From: Amblyomma americanum
Lineage: Eukaryota > Arthropoda > Arachnida > Ixodida > Ixodidae
Direction: 5' to 3'
Assembly (NCBI RefSeq): GCF_052857255.1
Contig: NW_027526485.1
Span: 1,922,001 to 1,986,000, forward strand
Length of the DNA stretch: 64,000 bases
In this document: positions 1 to 9,571 of the stretch, piece after piece
Position numbering within the stretch: position 1 is the stretch's first letter
How the letters are laid out: every line of letters begins with the position of its first letter
Translations under genes and position numbers: made by a program
The notes under the pieces: model-generated
Databases searched by the model: none
The model's input: only the letters and a program-made list of their open reading frames with translations
What the model was told of the DNA's origin: nothing

Positions 1-833
1 TGCCCGGGGACTTCGAATCAAAACTTCGAGAGTTCCAGCGCTACGTCGTCAATCTTCGTCGTTCTCCCAACATGCCACTTGGACATATCGGCAATGCCGA
101 CCAGACCCCCGTGTATCTGGACATGCCTGTGTCCAGAACAGTGCACAATTCTGGTGAGCACGAAGTTCGCCTTAGAAGCACAGGCAACGAAAAAAATTGG
201 ATTACCATTATGCTGGCATGTTTAGCTGACGGCCGCAAGCTCCCTCCATCATTTTTCGCCGGAAGACGATCCCAAAGGAAACTCCCGAAAGACGTTATCG
301 TGAGCTCTTACGAAAAAGGTTGAATGGACTCGAATCTTGTCATAGATTTGATTCAATGCGTGTGGGACCGAAGGCCAGGCGCATTGCTGCATCTGGAAGC
401 AATATTGGTTCTGGACTCTTTCCAAGGTCACCTGCCACCCGGCGTCAAACAAAAGCTACAGCGTGACTGAACGCATCTCGTTGTTATACCGGGTGGCAAG
501 ACCTCCATTCTCCAGCCTCTGGACGTTTGCATGAACAAGCCCTTCAAGGATGGCTTGCGACAATTATACTGGGAGTGGATTGAAAGCGGGTCAACAACAC
601 CTGCAGGTAGGCTGAAAAGCCCAAGCGCGTCTACCGTTGCCCACTGGGTTTCAGCAGCCTGTTACGGGCTGCCTGATGATTTGGGTTACCGCGCATTTAA
701 TAAATGCTCAATTTCAAATGCTCTAGACGGAAGCGAGGACGACCTGCTGTGGGAGGCAGCTAGTGACAAAGAAGAGTCAAGCTATGATGATGAGAGTGAC
801 GGCGACAACTGCCGTGAGGAAGAGGGTGTATAG
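1..833 (+). pseudogene. pogo/Tigger-like DDE transposase, C-terminal part, two nonsense codons
   Basis: One reading frame, open from base 3 to the TAG at 831-833, encodes the catalytic and C-terminal part of a Tigger/pogo (Tc1/mariner superfamily) transposase. The first catalytic Asp is in NADQTPVYLDMP, the second in LVLDSFQGHL and the third in the ILQPLDVCMNKPFKD block, followed by the typical WxxExG, GISNALDG-like and acidic C-terminal segments. Two TGA codons at 321-323 and 466-468 interrupt the same frame with no frameshift, so this is decay by point mutation. They are consistent with old TGG and CGA codons. The N-terminal DNA-binding half lies left of the window. An AATAAA at 858-863 follows the stop and could be the element's poly(A) signal. 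Confident as to family; it is dead as written. Confidence 0.85.
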
Positions 834-1089
834 GAACGCCTGTTTGGCTTGTATTTCAATAAAGTTGTCTTTGACCCTCAGAACTATGCGATGTCAGTTC
901 CTCGCGTCATATTCTGGTTCTTTCAGTTTTTCTGTCGCACGCCCGAAGTCCAAGCTCGCCTTACAAACGTAGTTTTTTTCCCCCTTTTCACACCCTAAAT
1001 GTCGACCATCGGGTTACAATCATGGTCGCGTTACATTCGAGTAAATACGGAAGAATGCTGCTTCGCCCAATGGTTTACCCCTAATTAGG

Positions 1090-2400
1090 TTCATCATTGT
1101 CATCACGCTAAGAAGAACCTTAGTAGTGCACGCATTTACGCTTAGCCGCATTCTATACGCAACCCCATATCTCAAATTGAACCGCACGGAAATCGAACGC
1201 GTGAACGCAATGATCCGCCTTGCGACTAAGGCAGCCCTAAACCTACCTCGTAGCGCTAGCACAGCCAAACTTCTTGCACTAGGCATACATAATACCATTC
1301 AGGAACTAGTTGACGCGCACCTTCAGACACAGTACCTTAGACTTGCCACGAGCGCCACTGGCCGCCATATACTCTCCTCCCTTCACATCAACATACCGCT
1401 AACCAGTCAACCCTTATAGCCATCCCTCGACACATCCATTCACCTCTCGTTGTGAAACCCCTTCCTCGAAACGTCCATCCCCAATATCACATCCCTCGCC
1501 GCGTACCTCGCTCTAATGCCCTCCATAAGTATTATGGGCAAGCCCACGATGCCGTTTGGGTAGACGCCGCATGTACAGCGCATGAAGCTGTAGCAGTTGC
1601 CTACAATCCAACCCTACCTCACCCCCTAACTCACCGTCTTCCCTCGAGCTTTACGCCTGAGGAGGCAGAGGAGACCGCCATCGCCCTAGCCCTTGCACAT
1701 TCTTACGCCCCAATACATCTTCAGCGGCTCCAAAACGGCTCTGTCCAACTTTACTAGGGGCAGGATTCACGCCCCTGCCTGGCAATTGTTGAACACCCCT
1801 ACCAAAAATTTACCACGCAGGGTAGAGCTTCAGTGGCTGCCGGCTCACTCTGGGAACCATGGAAACGAGGCTGCCGATAAATTGGCCCGAGGTCTGATTT
1901 GCCGGGCTCAGGACAGTCTCGATCCAGGATTCTCGAGGGAGCGGGCGCACACATTTGCGGAGCTCACGCAAATACCCCGTTTGGACCGTCGGACTTACCC
2001 TCCTCCCCACCCCTCTCTTAAGCATTCCCAACAGATGCTCTTCAGACGCCTCCAGACCCGCTCGTTGTCATCCCCTCAGCTTTTATCCCACTACTGCGGC
2101 ACATCCCCTGCATGCTCCCTATGCGGTGACCTCCACGCCACACTCTCCCATATCCTTTTCGGCTGCCCTGCTGACCCTCCCCCGCGAGAACAGCACGCCA
2201 TCTCGAGCTGGGAGGACTGGGAGGTCCTGCTTATGTCTGCAGACCCGACATCGCAGCTTGCTGCGGTGACTCGGGCTGCCGACGACATGTCCCGGCATGA
2301 CCTACTTGATGCAGTGCGGGACCGCGCAGTGGCCCAGGCACCCAGCTGGGTCTAAAACTCATCTGCTCAATAAAGTTTTTCTGTCTATCTGTCTGTGTAG
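1090..2400 (+). mobile_element. I-type LINE ORF2 3' part (RNase H and CCHC), frameshifted
   Basis: Three consecutive open stretches, about 1090-1419 (frame 1), 1452-1757 (frame 3) and 1693-2355 (frame 1), read as the end of a non-LTR retrotransposon ORF2. The first resembles the segment after the reverse transcriptase (RVNAMIRLATKAALNLP). The second carries the start of an RNase H domain (WVDAA, then EEAEETAIALAL). The third carries the RNase H end (WLPAHSGNHGNEAADKLARG) and the C-terminal knuckle CSLCG...H...C at about 2112-2165. Two frame changes show it is dead. An RNase H domain in ORF2 is typical of I-clade elements. AATAAA at 2369-2374 and a TCTG-rich run mark the 3' end. The 5' part is missing. 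Confidence 0.85.
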
Positions 2401-3800
2401 TTTTTCACACGATATGTGACAGGCTTGCCTCGACCACAAAAGGAAGGAGCAAACAACTGAAACGTTATAAAAAATTTCAAAGCCAATAAAAAGAGGGGGC
2501 TGTACCAATACAGGGCCTGATCCCAGAACTGGCCCAGCTAAAAGAGGGCTGGGCAAATGCTAGAAAATATTAGCTAACAAATGTCAGTGTCAAAATTCTT
2601 GTGTGCGACTCTCTCAACTGCTGTTTGCATTTTGCAGGGTTTTTTTCGCAAATTACTTTTCTGGCCTCTAACTTAAGGGTGTCCACTTGGAATCGAAGGT
2701 GGTCTAGATGTGAGTAACGTTGAAAATTAAAGAGCTCAAATTTAAGCTATAGGGTCGCAAAAGGGGGGTTGAAAAAGTGGGAATCAAATATGTGCATTAT
2801 ATAGTGGAAATGCCACTGAGCGTTCTTGTCACGTACAAGTCCTCGAGAGCAAGCTGGTAAATTGCAAGACATTTTCGAAAATTCGCGCTCTTGCTCCGCA
2901 ACCCATGTCACCAGATGTTCGCCAGAGATTGCGCGCATTGCATTGGCTAACGCAAATGACGTCATGATGCAGAGTGCTATCACTGGTTCGCGAGCAATAC
3001 AGAGAAAAAGGACGGTTGCTTGCCCGGCCCCGAAGGTGACTGCACCATCTCCCCCTTTGTATTCCCTCCTCTGTCTGTAGCTGTGGCGGCTGGTGTACGA
3101 GTTGAGAGGTAAAACGTAGAGGCAGTACTTAATTGCAAATATCTCTGCTTTACATAAGCTATAATGAAAATTTTTTGCAGGAGGTTGATAGGCCATTCAG
3201 TATCTACCAGTTTCATCAGCATTTCTTACCCTCATTGGGCCCCTCCCCTTTCAGTGCCTTTTTAAGGCTCGAACAAGAATGCCACAATTTGGTGCTTGGT
3301 TTTGGTCAGATGATAATCATTTCCTGATAACGAAACAAGCTTGTAAATTCAACAGACCATTAAGCTATGATAATTAAGATTTAGTGTTTTAGAGCAATTC
3401 CCAAGAAAAGCAGACAAAAAATTTATTTTAGTAATAATCGAAATAAAAAGCTCTTTTAATGCACTGCAAGTTGAGAGAACCAAAGTAATAGTTCAGAGAA
3501 ATCAAAATTCAAATTAAAGAGTTCTTTTACTTTTTGTTGTCCAGTAAAGCAACTACAGTGGCCCTAGAAGAAATATCAATCATCTCTTCAAGCAGATAAT
3601 TCAGAAGGCCAAATGCTTGCTGCCAGTTAAATTGAACCAGAAGTACCAGGAAAAAGGGTGTATCTATGGATCATTTCTTCTCAAAACAATTGAATTTACT
3701 GCTTAGCACATAAAATCAAAGCCACAGTGAATCAAGCAACCAGTTAAACACAATGCTTAAAGAGAATGCGAGGGACCAGAAACATCACAAATGGCAAACA
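2401..3800. other. Intergenic stretch, no recognisable feature
   Basis: I see no coding pattern, tRNA-like box or terminal repeat that I can support here. The open frames on either strand are short and lack family motifs. Confidence 0.5.
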
Positions 3801-3829
3801 AGGACAAACAAACATGGCATGCGAAAACT

Positions 3830-3994
3830 CCCCAACAACAACACTATACAGGCAAAGCTTCCTAAAAGGTCGCCTGTGCCTTCCACCTTCCAGCGTAAAC
3901 TGCAAGGCGACTGGAGTCTTTACAAAATTTTTCAGGATGAGGTGTGTAGCCTCGTCCACTGTGTCGCCTCCGATCAAAGAGAAGCCGCTTGATG
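3830..3994 (-). pseudogene. DUF4806-type domain exon (decayed)
   Basis: On the minus strand this stretch reads GGDTVDEATHLILKNFV then a segment ending FTLEGGRHRRPFRKLCLY. That follows the pattern of DUF4806, a domain I recall as common in tick and other invertebrate proteins: a GG-x-TV-x-EAT-x-x-IL helix, a hydrophobic LALQF-like segment, a Gly-rich Lys/Arg turn, then F-x-x-L-x-LY. Exon limits are approximate; an AG is available at about 3995. It lies downstream, in the sense of transcription, of the exon at 5927-6108 that encodes the segment normally preceding this domain, with a PLE insertion between them. Reading on past LYSVV gives no further family match. The two exons do not join in phase as drawn. 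Function is not known. Confidence 0.45.
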
Positions 3995-4835
3995 CGAAAA
4001 CCATTATAGCACAAATTATAATAAGATGTTGAGTACAAATAAAGAATAAATGAGCATTTATAAATTGTCATATTTATTGCATACAAGGCACAGCAAATAA
4101 GGCCTCTATCTATGCTTGGCACCCAGAAATTGTTATACCCTTTTTTCCCCAAAGAATAGCTATTTCATGCACATGATGAAAAAAAAATGCATGTGCAGCC
4201 ATAATAAATGCAGCGTTACACCTGCCTTCACTGCATTGCTTAGAAGAATGTGGCTGGTACCAAGCTGATCGAAACATGCTCAAGCCATGAGCGACAGCTT
4301 TTCAGTGTGATGCGACAAAGCATGCCCTATTAACCCCTCAACCCCCTCCCCGAATATTCCTTAACTGTACCGGAAACCTAAGATTCTTTTCATAAAATTT
4401 CATGCAAGCAAACTGCAAGACATTGATCAAGAGTGACAAAGGTAAAAAAAGGCACAGCAAAGAGATGAAGACCATGCTGAAACTTCCAAAAAATGCAAAT
4501 CTGTGAGAACAATACAAATACACTTATCTCGCACTCCATATTTTCATGCCTGCAGGTTCCCGCAAAAGTTCAATTTTCTAGGCGGGTACTTTTAATTTTC
4601 GTTACTTCGAGCAGCCATAAATTTAAGTTCAAGCATACTGCATAACTGATAACCTGGCGACATCAAACATCAGGAAATTTTATTCGTGCTATCCTGGGAG
4701 GGGGGGGGGGGGGAGGCACTGCATCAATCTGTGTCGAGACCTTCACGGCACGGACTGTGCTGTCTACACTAGCACCGTGCCATGGCCGCCAATTCGGAAG
4801 GCTCACAGGAAAAGCTACACCTCCTCAACTGAAAA
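3995..4835. other. Intron-like AT-rich stretch with a poly-G run
   Basis: AT-rich DNA between the DUF4806-type exons with no recognisable gene. A G-rich run lies near 4698-4716. Confidence 0.45.
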
Positions 4836-5526
4836 CTAAACATATTGACAGATTTGCCTGTCTGGTTGGGTTTGAAGACAACAAACTCACAACTCCAACC
4901 AAAATTCAAATTTTTTTCAGGATTCGGGCGACAGCATCGCCCAAATCCTGAAAAAATCGAGCATCCAGGTTACGCACGAGCCCACAAACACTGTTGGGCT
5001 TTGCCTACCTGTTCTCAAAGACCAGCCGCGGAGAGAAAGAGCCCAAGGCATTGTCTGCAAAATTCCATGCGCCAACTGCGACGCAAGCTACATCGGCAAC
5101 ACCAAAAATTTCAGAAAGAATACGGCAACATAAAAACGACGTCCGCAAATTCGCAAGAGAACGCAATCCAGTAGCCGAACATTCCGAGGACTCCGACCAT
5201 AGAATCAACTTCGAAGAAACCCGCATCCTCGGAACCGAAACAAATTACCACAAAAGGCTCCTTCTGGAATCCTGGCATATACCGCACAAAATGAAACCTG
5301 CCCCCAGTATATGCCCACGGACTTCGCTCTTCAACCACCTCAATGCAATGCGCCAGCTTGACTAACAGCCTAAACCCCCTCCCCCTCCCCCCGCGCCTTT
5401 TGCGTCACAGCTGTCGTTCCTTTGACCCCCCCCCTCCCCTCCATACATAAAAGACGCTAGCTATACTGCCCTCAGTCACCCCTGATGATGGAGTCGAGTC
5501 GGCTTCGAAACGCCGGGTTAAAGTTG
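4836..5526 (+). mobile_element. Penelope-like element fragment with GIY-YIG endonuclease remnant
   Basis: From about 4975 the frame reads into GIVCKIPCANCDASYIGNTK, the GIY-YIG endonuclease start typical of PLE C-termini (VYKIPC..C...YIGET). A frameshift near 5120 moves to the frame that continues KNDVRKFARERNPVAEHS, then ILGTETNYHKRLLLESWHI and a TGA or TAA near 5365. The conserved Glu after the IGxT and H-x-NDV segments is kept (LLLESW). The 5' end near 4836 and the 3' end near 5560 carry the same sequence in opposite orientation (CACAACTCCAACC against GGTTGGAGTTGTG). The second copy at 58,808-59,095 shows the same arrangement. This copy is dead and lies in the presumed intron of the DUF4806-type gene. 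Confidence 0.8.
5482..5511 (+). ncRNA. Hammerhead-ribozyme-like motif in PLE 3' end
   Basis: CTGATGA (5482-5488), one base, then GGAGTCG-AGT-CGGCTTC forming a 7-bp stem with two G-T pairs (5490-5506), then GAAAC (5507-5511). This is the order of the conserved core of a hammerhead: CUGANGA, stem II, GAAA. Hammerhead motifs are known in Penelope-like elements. Stem III would be only two pairs (AC with GU at about 5517), the extra base after CTGATGA is atypical, and I do not see a clear stem I, so activity is uncertain. Confidence 0.5.
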
Positions 5527-5692
5527 AAATTTTCGGTTGGAGTTGTGCAGCTTATTATAAACTTCCTCTGCTGCAGCCTTCTAGAATGCTGTACCCATGC
5601 TGTCCCACAAAATTTTCGGTTGGAGTTGTGCAGCTTATTATAAACTTCCTCTGCTGCAGCCTTCTAGAATGCTGTACCCATGCTGTCCCACA
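5527..5692 (+). repeat. 83-bp perfect tandem duplication spanning the PLE 3' end
   Basis: Two head-to-tail copies of an 83-bp unit (5527-5609 and 5610-5692), identical by eye. Each contains the last ~33 bases of the PLE (GGTTGGAGTTGTGCAG, TTATTATAA) plus about 50 bases of flanking DNA. Because host flank is included, this is a duplication after insertion rather than a doubled element end. Confidence 0.9.
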
Positions 5693-5926
5693 AAATAAGC
5701 CATAGCCACTTCAGCTTTGGCTTAAAGCTGTACTCAAGGTGATTGTGAGCTCATCTTTTCACCGCGTGAACTCAAGCACCAAGTAACCACATAATTTTGA
5801 ATAACCAGTGAACACTGCCGACAGATACAATGCTGATTGCAGAATTTCCATGTTTACGAATCAGATTATAAAACTTGCAATGAGAAAAACATTTCTTTAC
5901 AACAACCACTGAAAAGCCTGGCTTAC

Positions 5927-6108
5927 CAGAACAGCGCTTCTGTCAGGGTCTTCAAGGATTTCTTCTAGCTCCTCAACATCTCCCATGGAACTCAATGGGA
6001 TCAGCTCTTCTCCAAGACAATGCTACAGACCAGCTGCGTGATTCCCTTTGAGCTCTTTGATGCCAGCTCTGATCTCCATCAGGAGCTGCACTGTCCGACT
6101 TTTGAAGC
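5927..6108 (-). pseudogene. Exon upstream of the DUF4806-type domain, one in-frame TAG
   Basis: On the minus strand the stretch is bounded by TTTCAG|GC (acceptor) and CTG|GTAAGC (donor), both good splice sites. It reads FKSRTVQLLMEIRAGIKEL, then a TAG, then EELIPLSSMGDVEELEEIL and EDPDRSAVL. This matches my recollection of the coiled-coil and linker that precede DUF4806 in tick proteins (a short helix, an LPL..M.E.E.LE..L.D motif). The TAG within the exon and the phase mismatch with the candidate next exon at 3830-3994 argue for a pseudogene. A sequencing error cannot be excluded. I found no upstream exon with confidence. Confidence 0.5.
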
Positions 6109-7499
6109 CTGAAATGTTCAAAATCCATGATTAGAGAAAGACTGCTTATATCCCTCTGAGTTCTTTGGTATGACTAAAGGTATCACAATTTGGTTTGGAC
6201 CAAACACTGATTGCATAGCACAGAAATAATTTTTTTTTAATTTGGTGCCACTTGAAAATGGTCAGTATCCCCGAGATGAACGCACTAGTTGCTGCACTAC
6301 AAAGTACAAGTTGTCGAGTGTTTTGAAGGAAAAAAAAGTAGAACACGACTGCATTACTGGGTCCCATTCGCATCACGCATTTATTAGGTCTACCTTTATC
6401 CAACTTGAACCCAACAAGCTTCTCAGCTTGATAGAGCAGCTGTGTATTCTGAAAAGGTTCGAGGTTTTTGATATGAGCGAAACGCATGTCCACTCATGAT
6501 TTTGAGAGCGCACTGCACAACATAATCTGTTTGTGACCTGTAGTAAACTGTCAAAACATGCATCAGAGCAAAAAAGAGAAAGCTTCATGGCCTGTGGGTA
6601 GCGCGCCTGTCTCACAGGATTCAATTTCCACTACCACCTCTTAAAGAAATTTGGTGTATCTGAACATTGCTGAGCTGTTCCTGAATTTTTTTGTCTATCT
6701 GTTTCATTAGGATTTTCCACCCTTGGCCAACGCCACTGCAGAGTTTTCTGTGACAAAGGATCGATAACACTGTTGCATTAAAATTCAGAAATAATGTGGG
6801 GCCTGGACAGCAGTTAATGTGGTCACTGTGATGACAGCATTACATGTTATAGCCTTATGCTCCGGGTACTATCAGCAGATATGCCAATCAGTTGTTTTTA
6901 AAAACCATAACTTTTAAATTTCTGAGACTGACAAATTGCCCACATATTCACATTTTATGGAACTTCTCTGGAACTGCAATGCCACGACTAAGGGTGATGT
7001 CATAGGAAACGACAGGGTATCTCACACAGCCATTCACAGCAGTCATGACATTCTTGACAGTTGTCTGGAAATGAAACAGCACTATACAAAATTGAATGTG
7101 GCCCACTCACGTTGCGAACATGGAGGGTCCATATCTCGTGGATATAAAAAATCAATTCAATGATATATTGCCAAATTCATTATATAATCAGCATATAACT
7201 TTCCTTCCACTGCTATTGTAGACAAGCAAGCAAGACTGAAGCAAGAAATATTAGAGGTAAGAAAATTCATATTCAAAATTCTGACTAAATTTCAGACAGC
7301 ATTTGGTATTCGATTCGCACTTTCACTATAGTTTATTCTCGTTATAACGAACATGAATACAGCGACTTTCCTTAATAGAAATGCTTTCACTAATCAATCC
7401 ATTCTTTCCGTTTCATATAACGCTATCAGAAATATGTTCTTACAAAACAATGAATCATATCCAACGGTGAAATAAACTAAGTATCCATGTGCTGTGATT
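6109..7499. other. Intergenic or intronic AT-rich stretch
   Basis: No feature I can name. On the minus strand about 6945-7058 is an open stretch after a TTTCCAG, reading TTVKNVMTAVNGCVRYPVV and ending in TGA. It resembles no family I know and the GT-AG partner would leave an intron of only about 50 bases. Confidence 0.35.
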
Positions 7500-7770
7500 A
7501 AACTATCATTTGCGTGTGTGTAACAGTACCGAGACTATTCTGGTGATCTGTTATAAAGATATTGTACATATTTGTTATTTCATTCATTCTCTTGTTATTG
7601 TTTTACTGCTGCCTGTCATCGCCGTGCCAAGCCGCTACGGGAGATGGGAGCTTTGTCAAGCCGCGTGCGCGGCTTTTTTTCCTTTCTCCTCAGCCATTGT
7701 ACATGACTGAAATAAATGCAAAATGAAATGAAATGAAAATGAAATCAGTATAATGAAATGAACAGTGCAT
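7500..7770 (+). mobile_element. Probable LINE 3' tail
   Basis: The stretch ends in a GC-rich hairpin (AAGCCGCGTGCGCGGCTT), a pyrimidine run, AATAAATG and a purine-rich GAAAT repeat from about 7720. That layout is common for the 3' end of CR1/L2-like LINEs. No coding part is recognisable, so the assignment rests on the tail only. Confidence 0.4.
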
Positions 7771-8189
7771 AATCTGACACTCTATTGGTTTTAATGGAGC
7801 TGTTTTTTGTATTCGCATAGCTCAAAATGCACAAGGAGTCGTAAAAACTTCAAGCAATGCAATATTTTGATCATCTGAATAGTCCGCGGTAGTTGTGTGA
7901 ATGAATCGAGCGTGCATTCACATGCCGCACCATAGAGGGGCAGTACGAACTAGCATCAAGCTGACAGACGCATGACCGGCACGTGATCGAACCATCTTGC
8001 CGCACTCCCCTGCCACATGTGCAGACCTGCGCGCAAGTGGGCTGCACTCCATGACTCAATCAACTCCGTTGCGCAAAATGGCAATGCAGAAGCATAAAGT
8101 ATTCTCATTTGAGTCGATGTTTTGGTAGTCCACAGCGAGCGCAAAAGGCCACATTACTGAGCAATACAGTGTTGCATCTAGCACTCAGT

Positions 8190-8560
8190 CGGCAATTGTG
8201 AACGCAAGACAGAAGATTGCATTTGTTGACAACTGTTCCAAAGGAGACATGAAGAATGATCACCTTGTCATCATGTCGACTGGTGCTTCTGAATGTTACG
8301 TTTGAGAACTTAGTCTCTGCTTATGACAAATTGGTGGTGGCACCTGAACTGACCGACCAAGAAATCGCTGACGAGGCCGGTTCTTGCAGATGATGCAAGT
8401 AGGGTTGATGACAGTGAACCGGAAAGTGAAAAATGAGCTCTAAAAATTGCAGAGGCTGCCGACACGGAAAGGAAATTGAAGGGCTACCTTGAGAAAGTAC
8501 CTGTGGCCTGATGTGGAGAAAGCTCTACATTTAATTGATTTCATAGAGAATTTAGTCCTC
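8190..8560 (+). pseudogene. Tigger-like transposase C-terminal remnant
   Basis: Broken frames read RQKIAFVDNCS (the LLLDNCxAH-type block), then after a deletion FENLVSAYDKLVVAPELTD, QEIADE and an acidic DDSEPESE run. The order, a DNC block and a late 'D-x-L-V..ELTDEEI' segment followed by acidic residues, is that of Tigger/CENP-B-like C-termini. Most of the catalytic domain is missing. Weak but consistent. Confidence 0.4.
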
Positions 8561-9100
8561 TGAAATACTGCTCAGTGCCACCAAGCAAAGATTGCATTGT
8601 TTCTTAAATAAATCTGGGCGGAGCCAGCATCACCATCTAGTGTTCATTTCTGCTCTACAACACAGAACAAAGCGATATTTCGCATGCTTATAGCAAGCTC
8701 TGAATTCAACAATTGTGCGCTATTACACCTTTCTGTTGTCCCCCTGCGAGAAGCCTTTGCTTGGGTTTATTTGCAGACTTTTGCAGATTTTTAGAACGAT
8801 TGTTTAGTATAACAAATTTTAGGCCAAAATTAGGCTTAGTTATAACGGGATTTGACTCTATTCGAAACTCTTTGACCAGAAATTATGAATTTCTGGTTCA
8901 TCTAAACTACCAGTGAAACATCGCGACATTCTCAGACAGAAGTATCTTGCACTTTTGAATGGAGCCTAGAGACATTGACATCAATGAAAGCATAGGAAAT
9001 TTTTTTATGTTGATCATTTTAAAATAATAATGTAATCATTGAGATAATTGATTAGAAAGAAAGTGGGATGCATACCTATGAGCGCCGTATCATCTTCTTC
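8561..9100. other. Intergenic stretch
   Basis: AT-rich, with one phrase of the TATAACGGGATTT type, which recalls pogo-type termini. No complete element is visible. Confidence 0.35.
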
Positions 9101-9102
9101 AT

Positions 9103-9571
9103 TCCAAGTGCCCCGGCGGAAAGAGGGAGCCATCCTGGCGACTCAAGGAGAGGAGACTACGAGGGGGCTATAATACGGCTTCAAGCGGCTGACGTGAACG
9201 ACGTCGCGGCCACGGCGGCCATGGTCCGAAGAAGGTGTCACCGGTTCGATAATGTCGTTGACCGGTGACGTACGCTCCAAGATGCGGTAAGGGCCGATGT
9301 GCTTGGCCGAAAATTTGGACGTATTCGGAAGAGAGAGCCAGACCAGTGAGCCAGTGGAGAAGTGAACCGCGGGCGTGTCTTGATCGGAAGCATGGGTACG
9401 ACGGAGACCTTGACGTTCGGCGGTGAAGGAGCGAGCCAACTGGCGGCACTGCTCAGCATGGCGGGCGATGTCAGAGAGGGAAGCATGTTCCGAGCTGTCG
9501 GGGTTGTAGGGAAGGATTGTATCCAACATACAAGAAGGTTCGCGCCCGAATAAAAGAACTGTTTACTGTTT
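9103..9571 (-). mobile_element. Ty3/gypsy integrase C-terminal fragment
   Basis: Read on the minus strand, the fragment starts VLLFGREPSCMLDTILPY, continues through a helical AEQCRQLARSF region and GSLVWLSLPNT, then KHIGPYRILERTSPV and ends DVVHVSRLKPYYSP with a stop at 9143. The GPYR motif followed by VHVSRLKPY is the GPY/F module at the C-terminus of gypsy integrases. About 128 codons are open. The rest of pol is missing. After the stop the sequence runs into TGAAGAAGATG at about 9103, similar to the LTR start seen at 16,412, so a short LTR stub may follow. Related to but clearly diverged from the copies at 16.1 and 62.7 kb. Confidence 0.85.

Noticed and set aside
2747..3196. 149-codon minus-strand ORF
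   Set aside because: No family motif, no splice or start context, low-complexity-free but unsupported.
4698..4716. Poly-G run as G-quadruplex regulator
   Set aside because: Isolated homopolymer; similar runs at 11,531 and 38,918 are unlinked to promoters or genes.
6945..7110. Two short minus-strand exons separated by a GT-AG of about 50 bases
   Set aside because: Intron would be implausibly short for this genome type and no protein family fits.
7650..7685. Rho-independent-type terminator hairpin followed by T run
   Set aside because: Looks like one, but the setting is a eukaryotic retroelement tail with AATAAA; bacterial termination does not apply.
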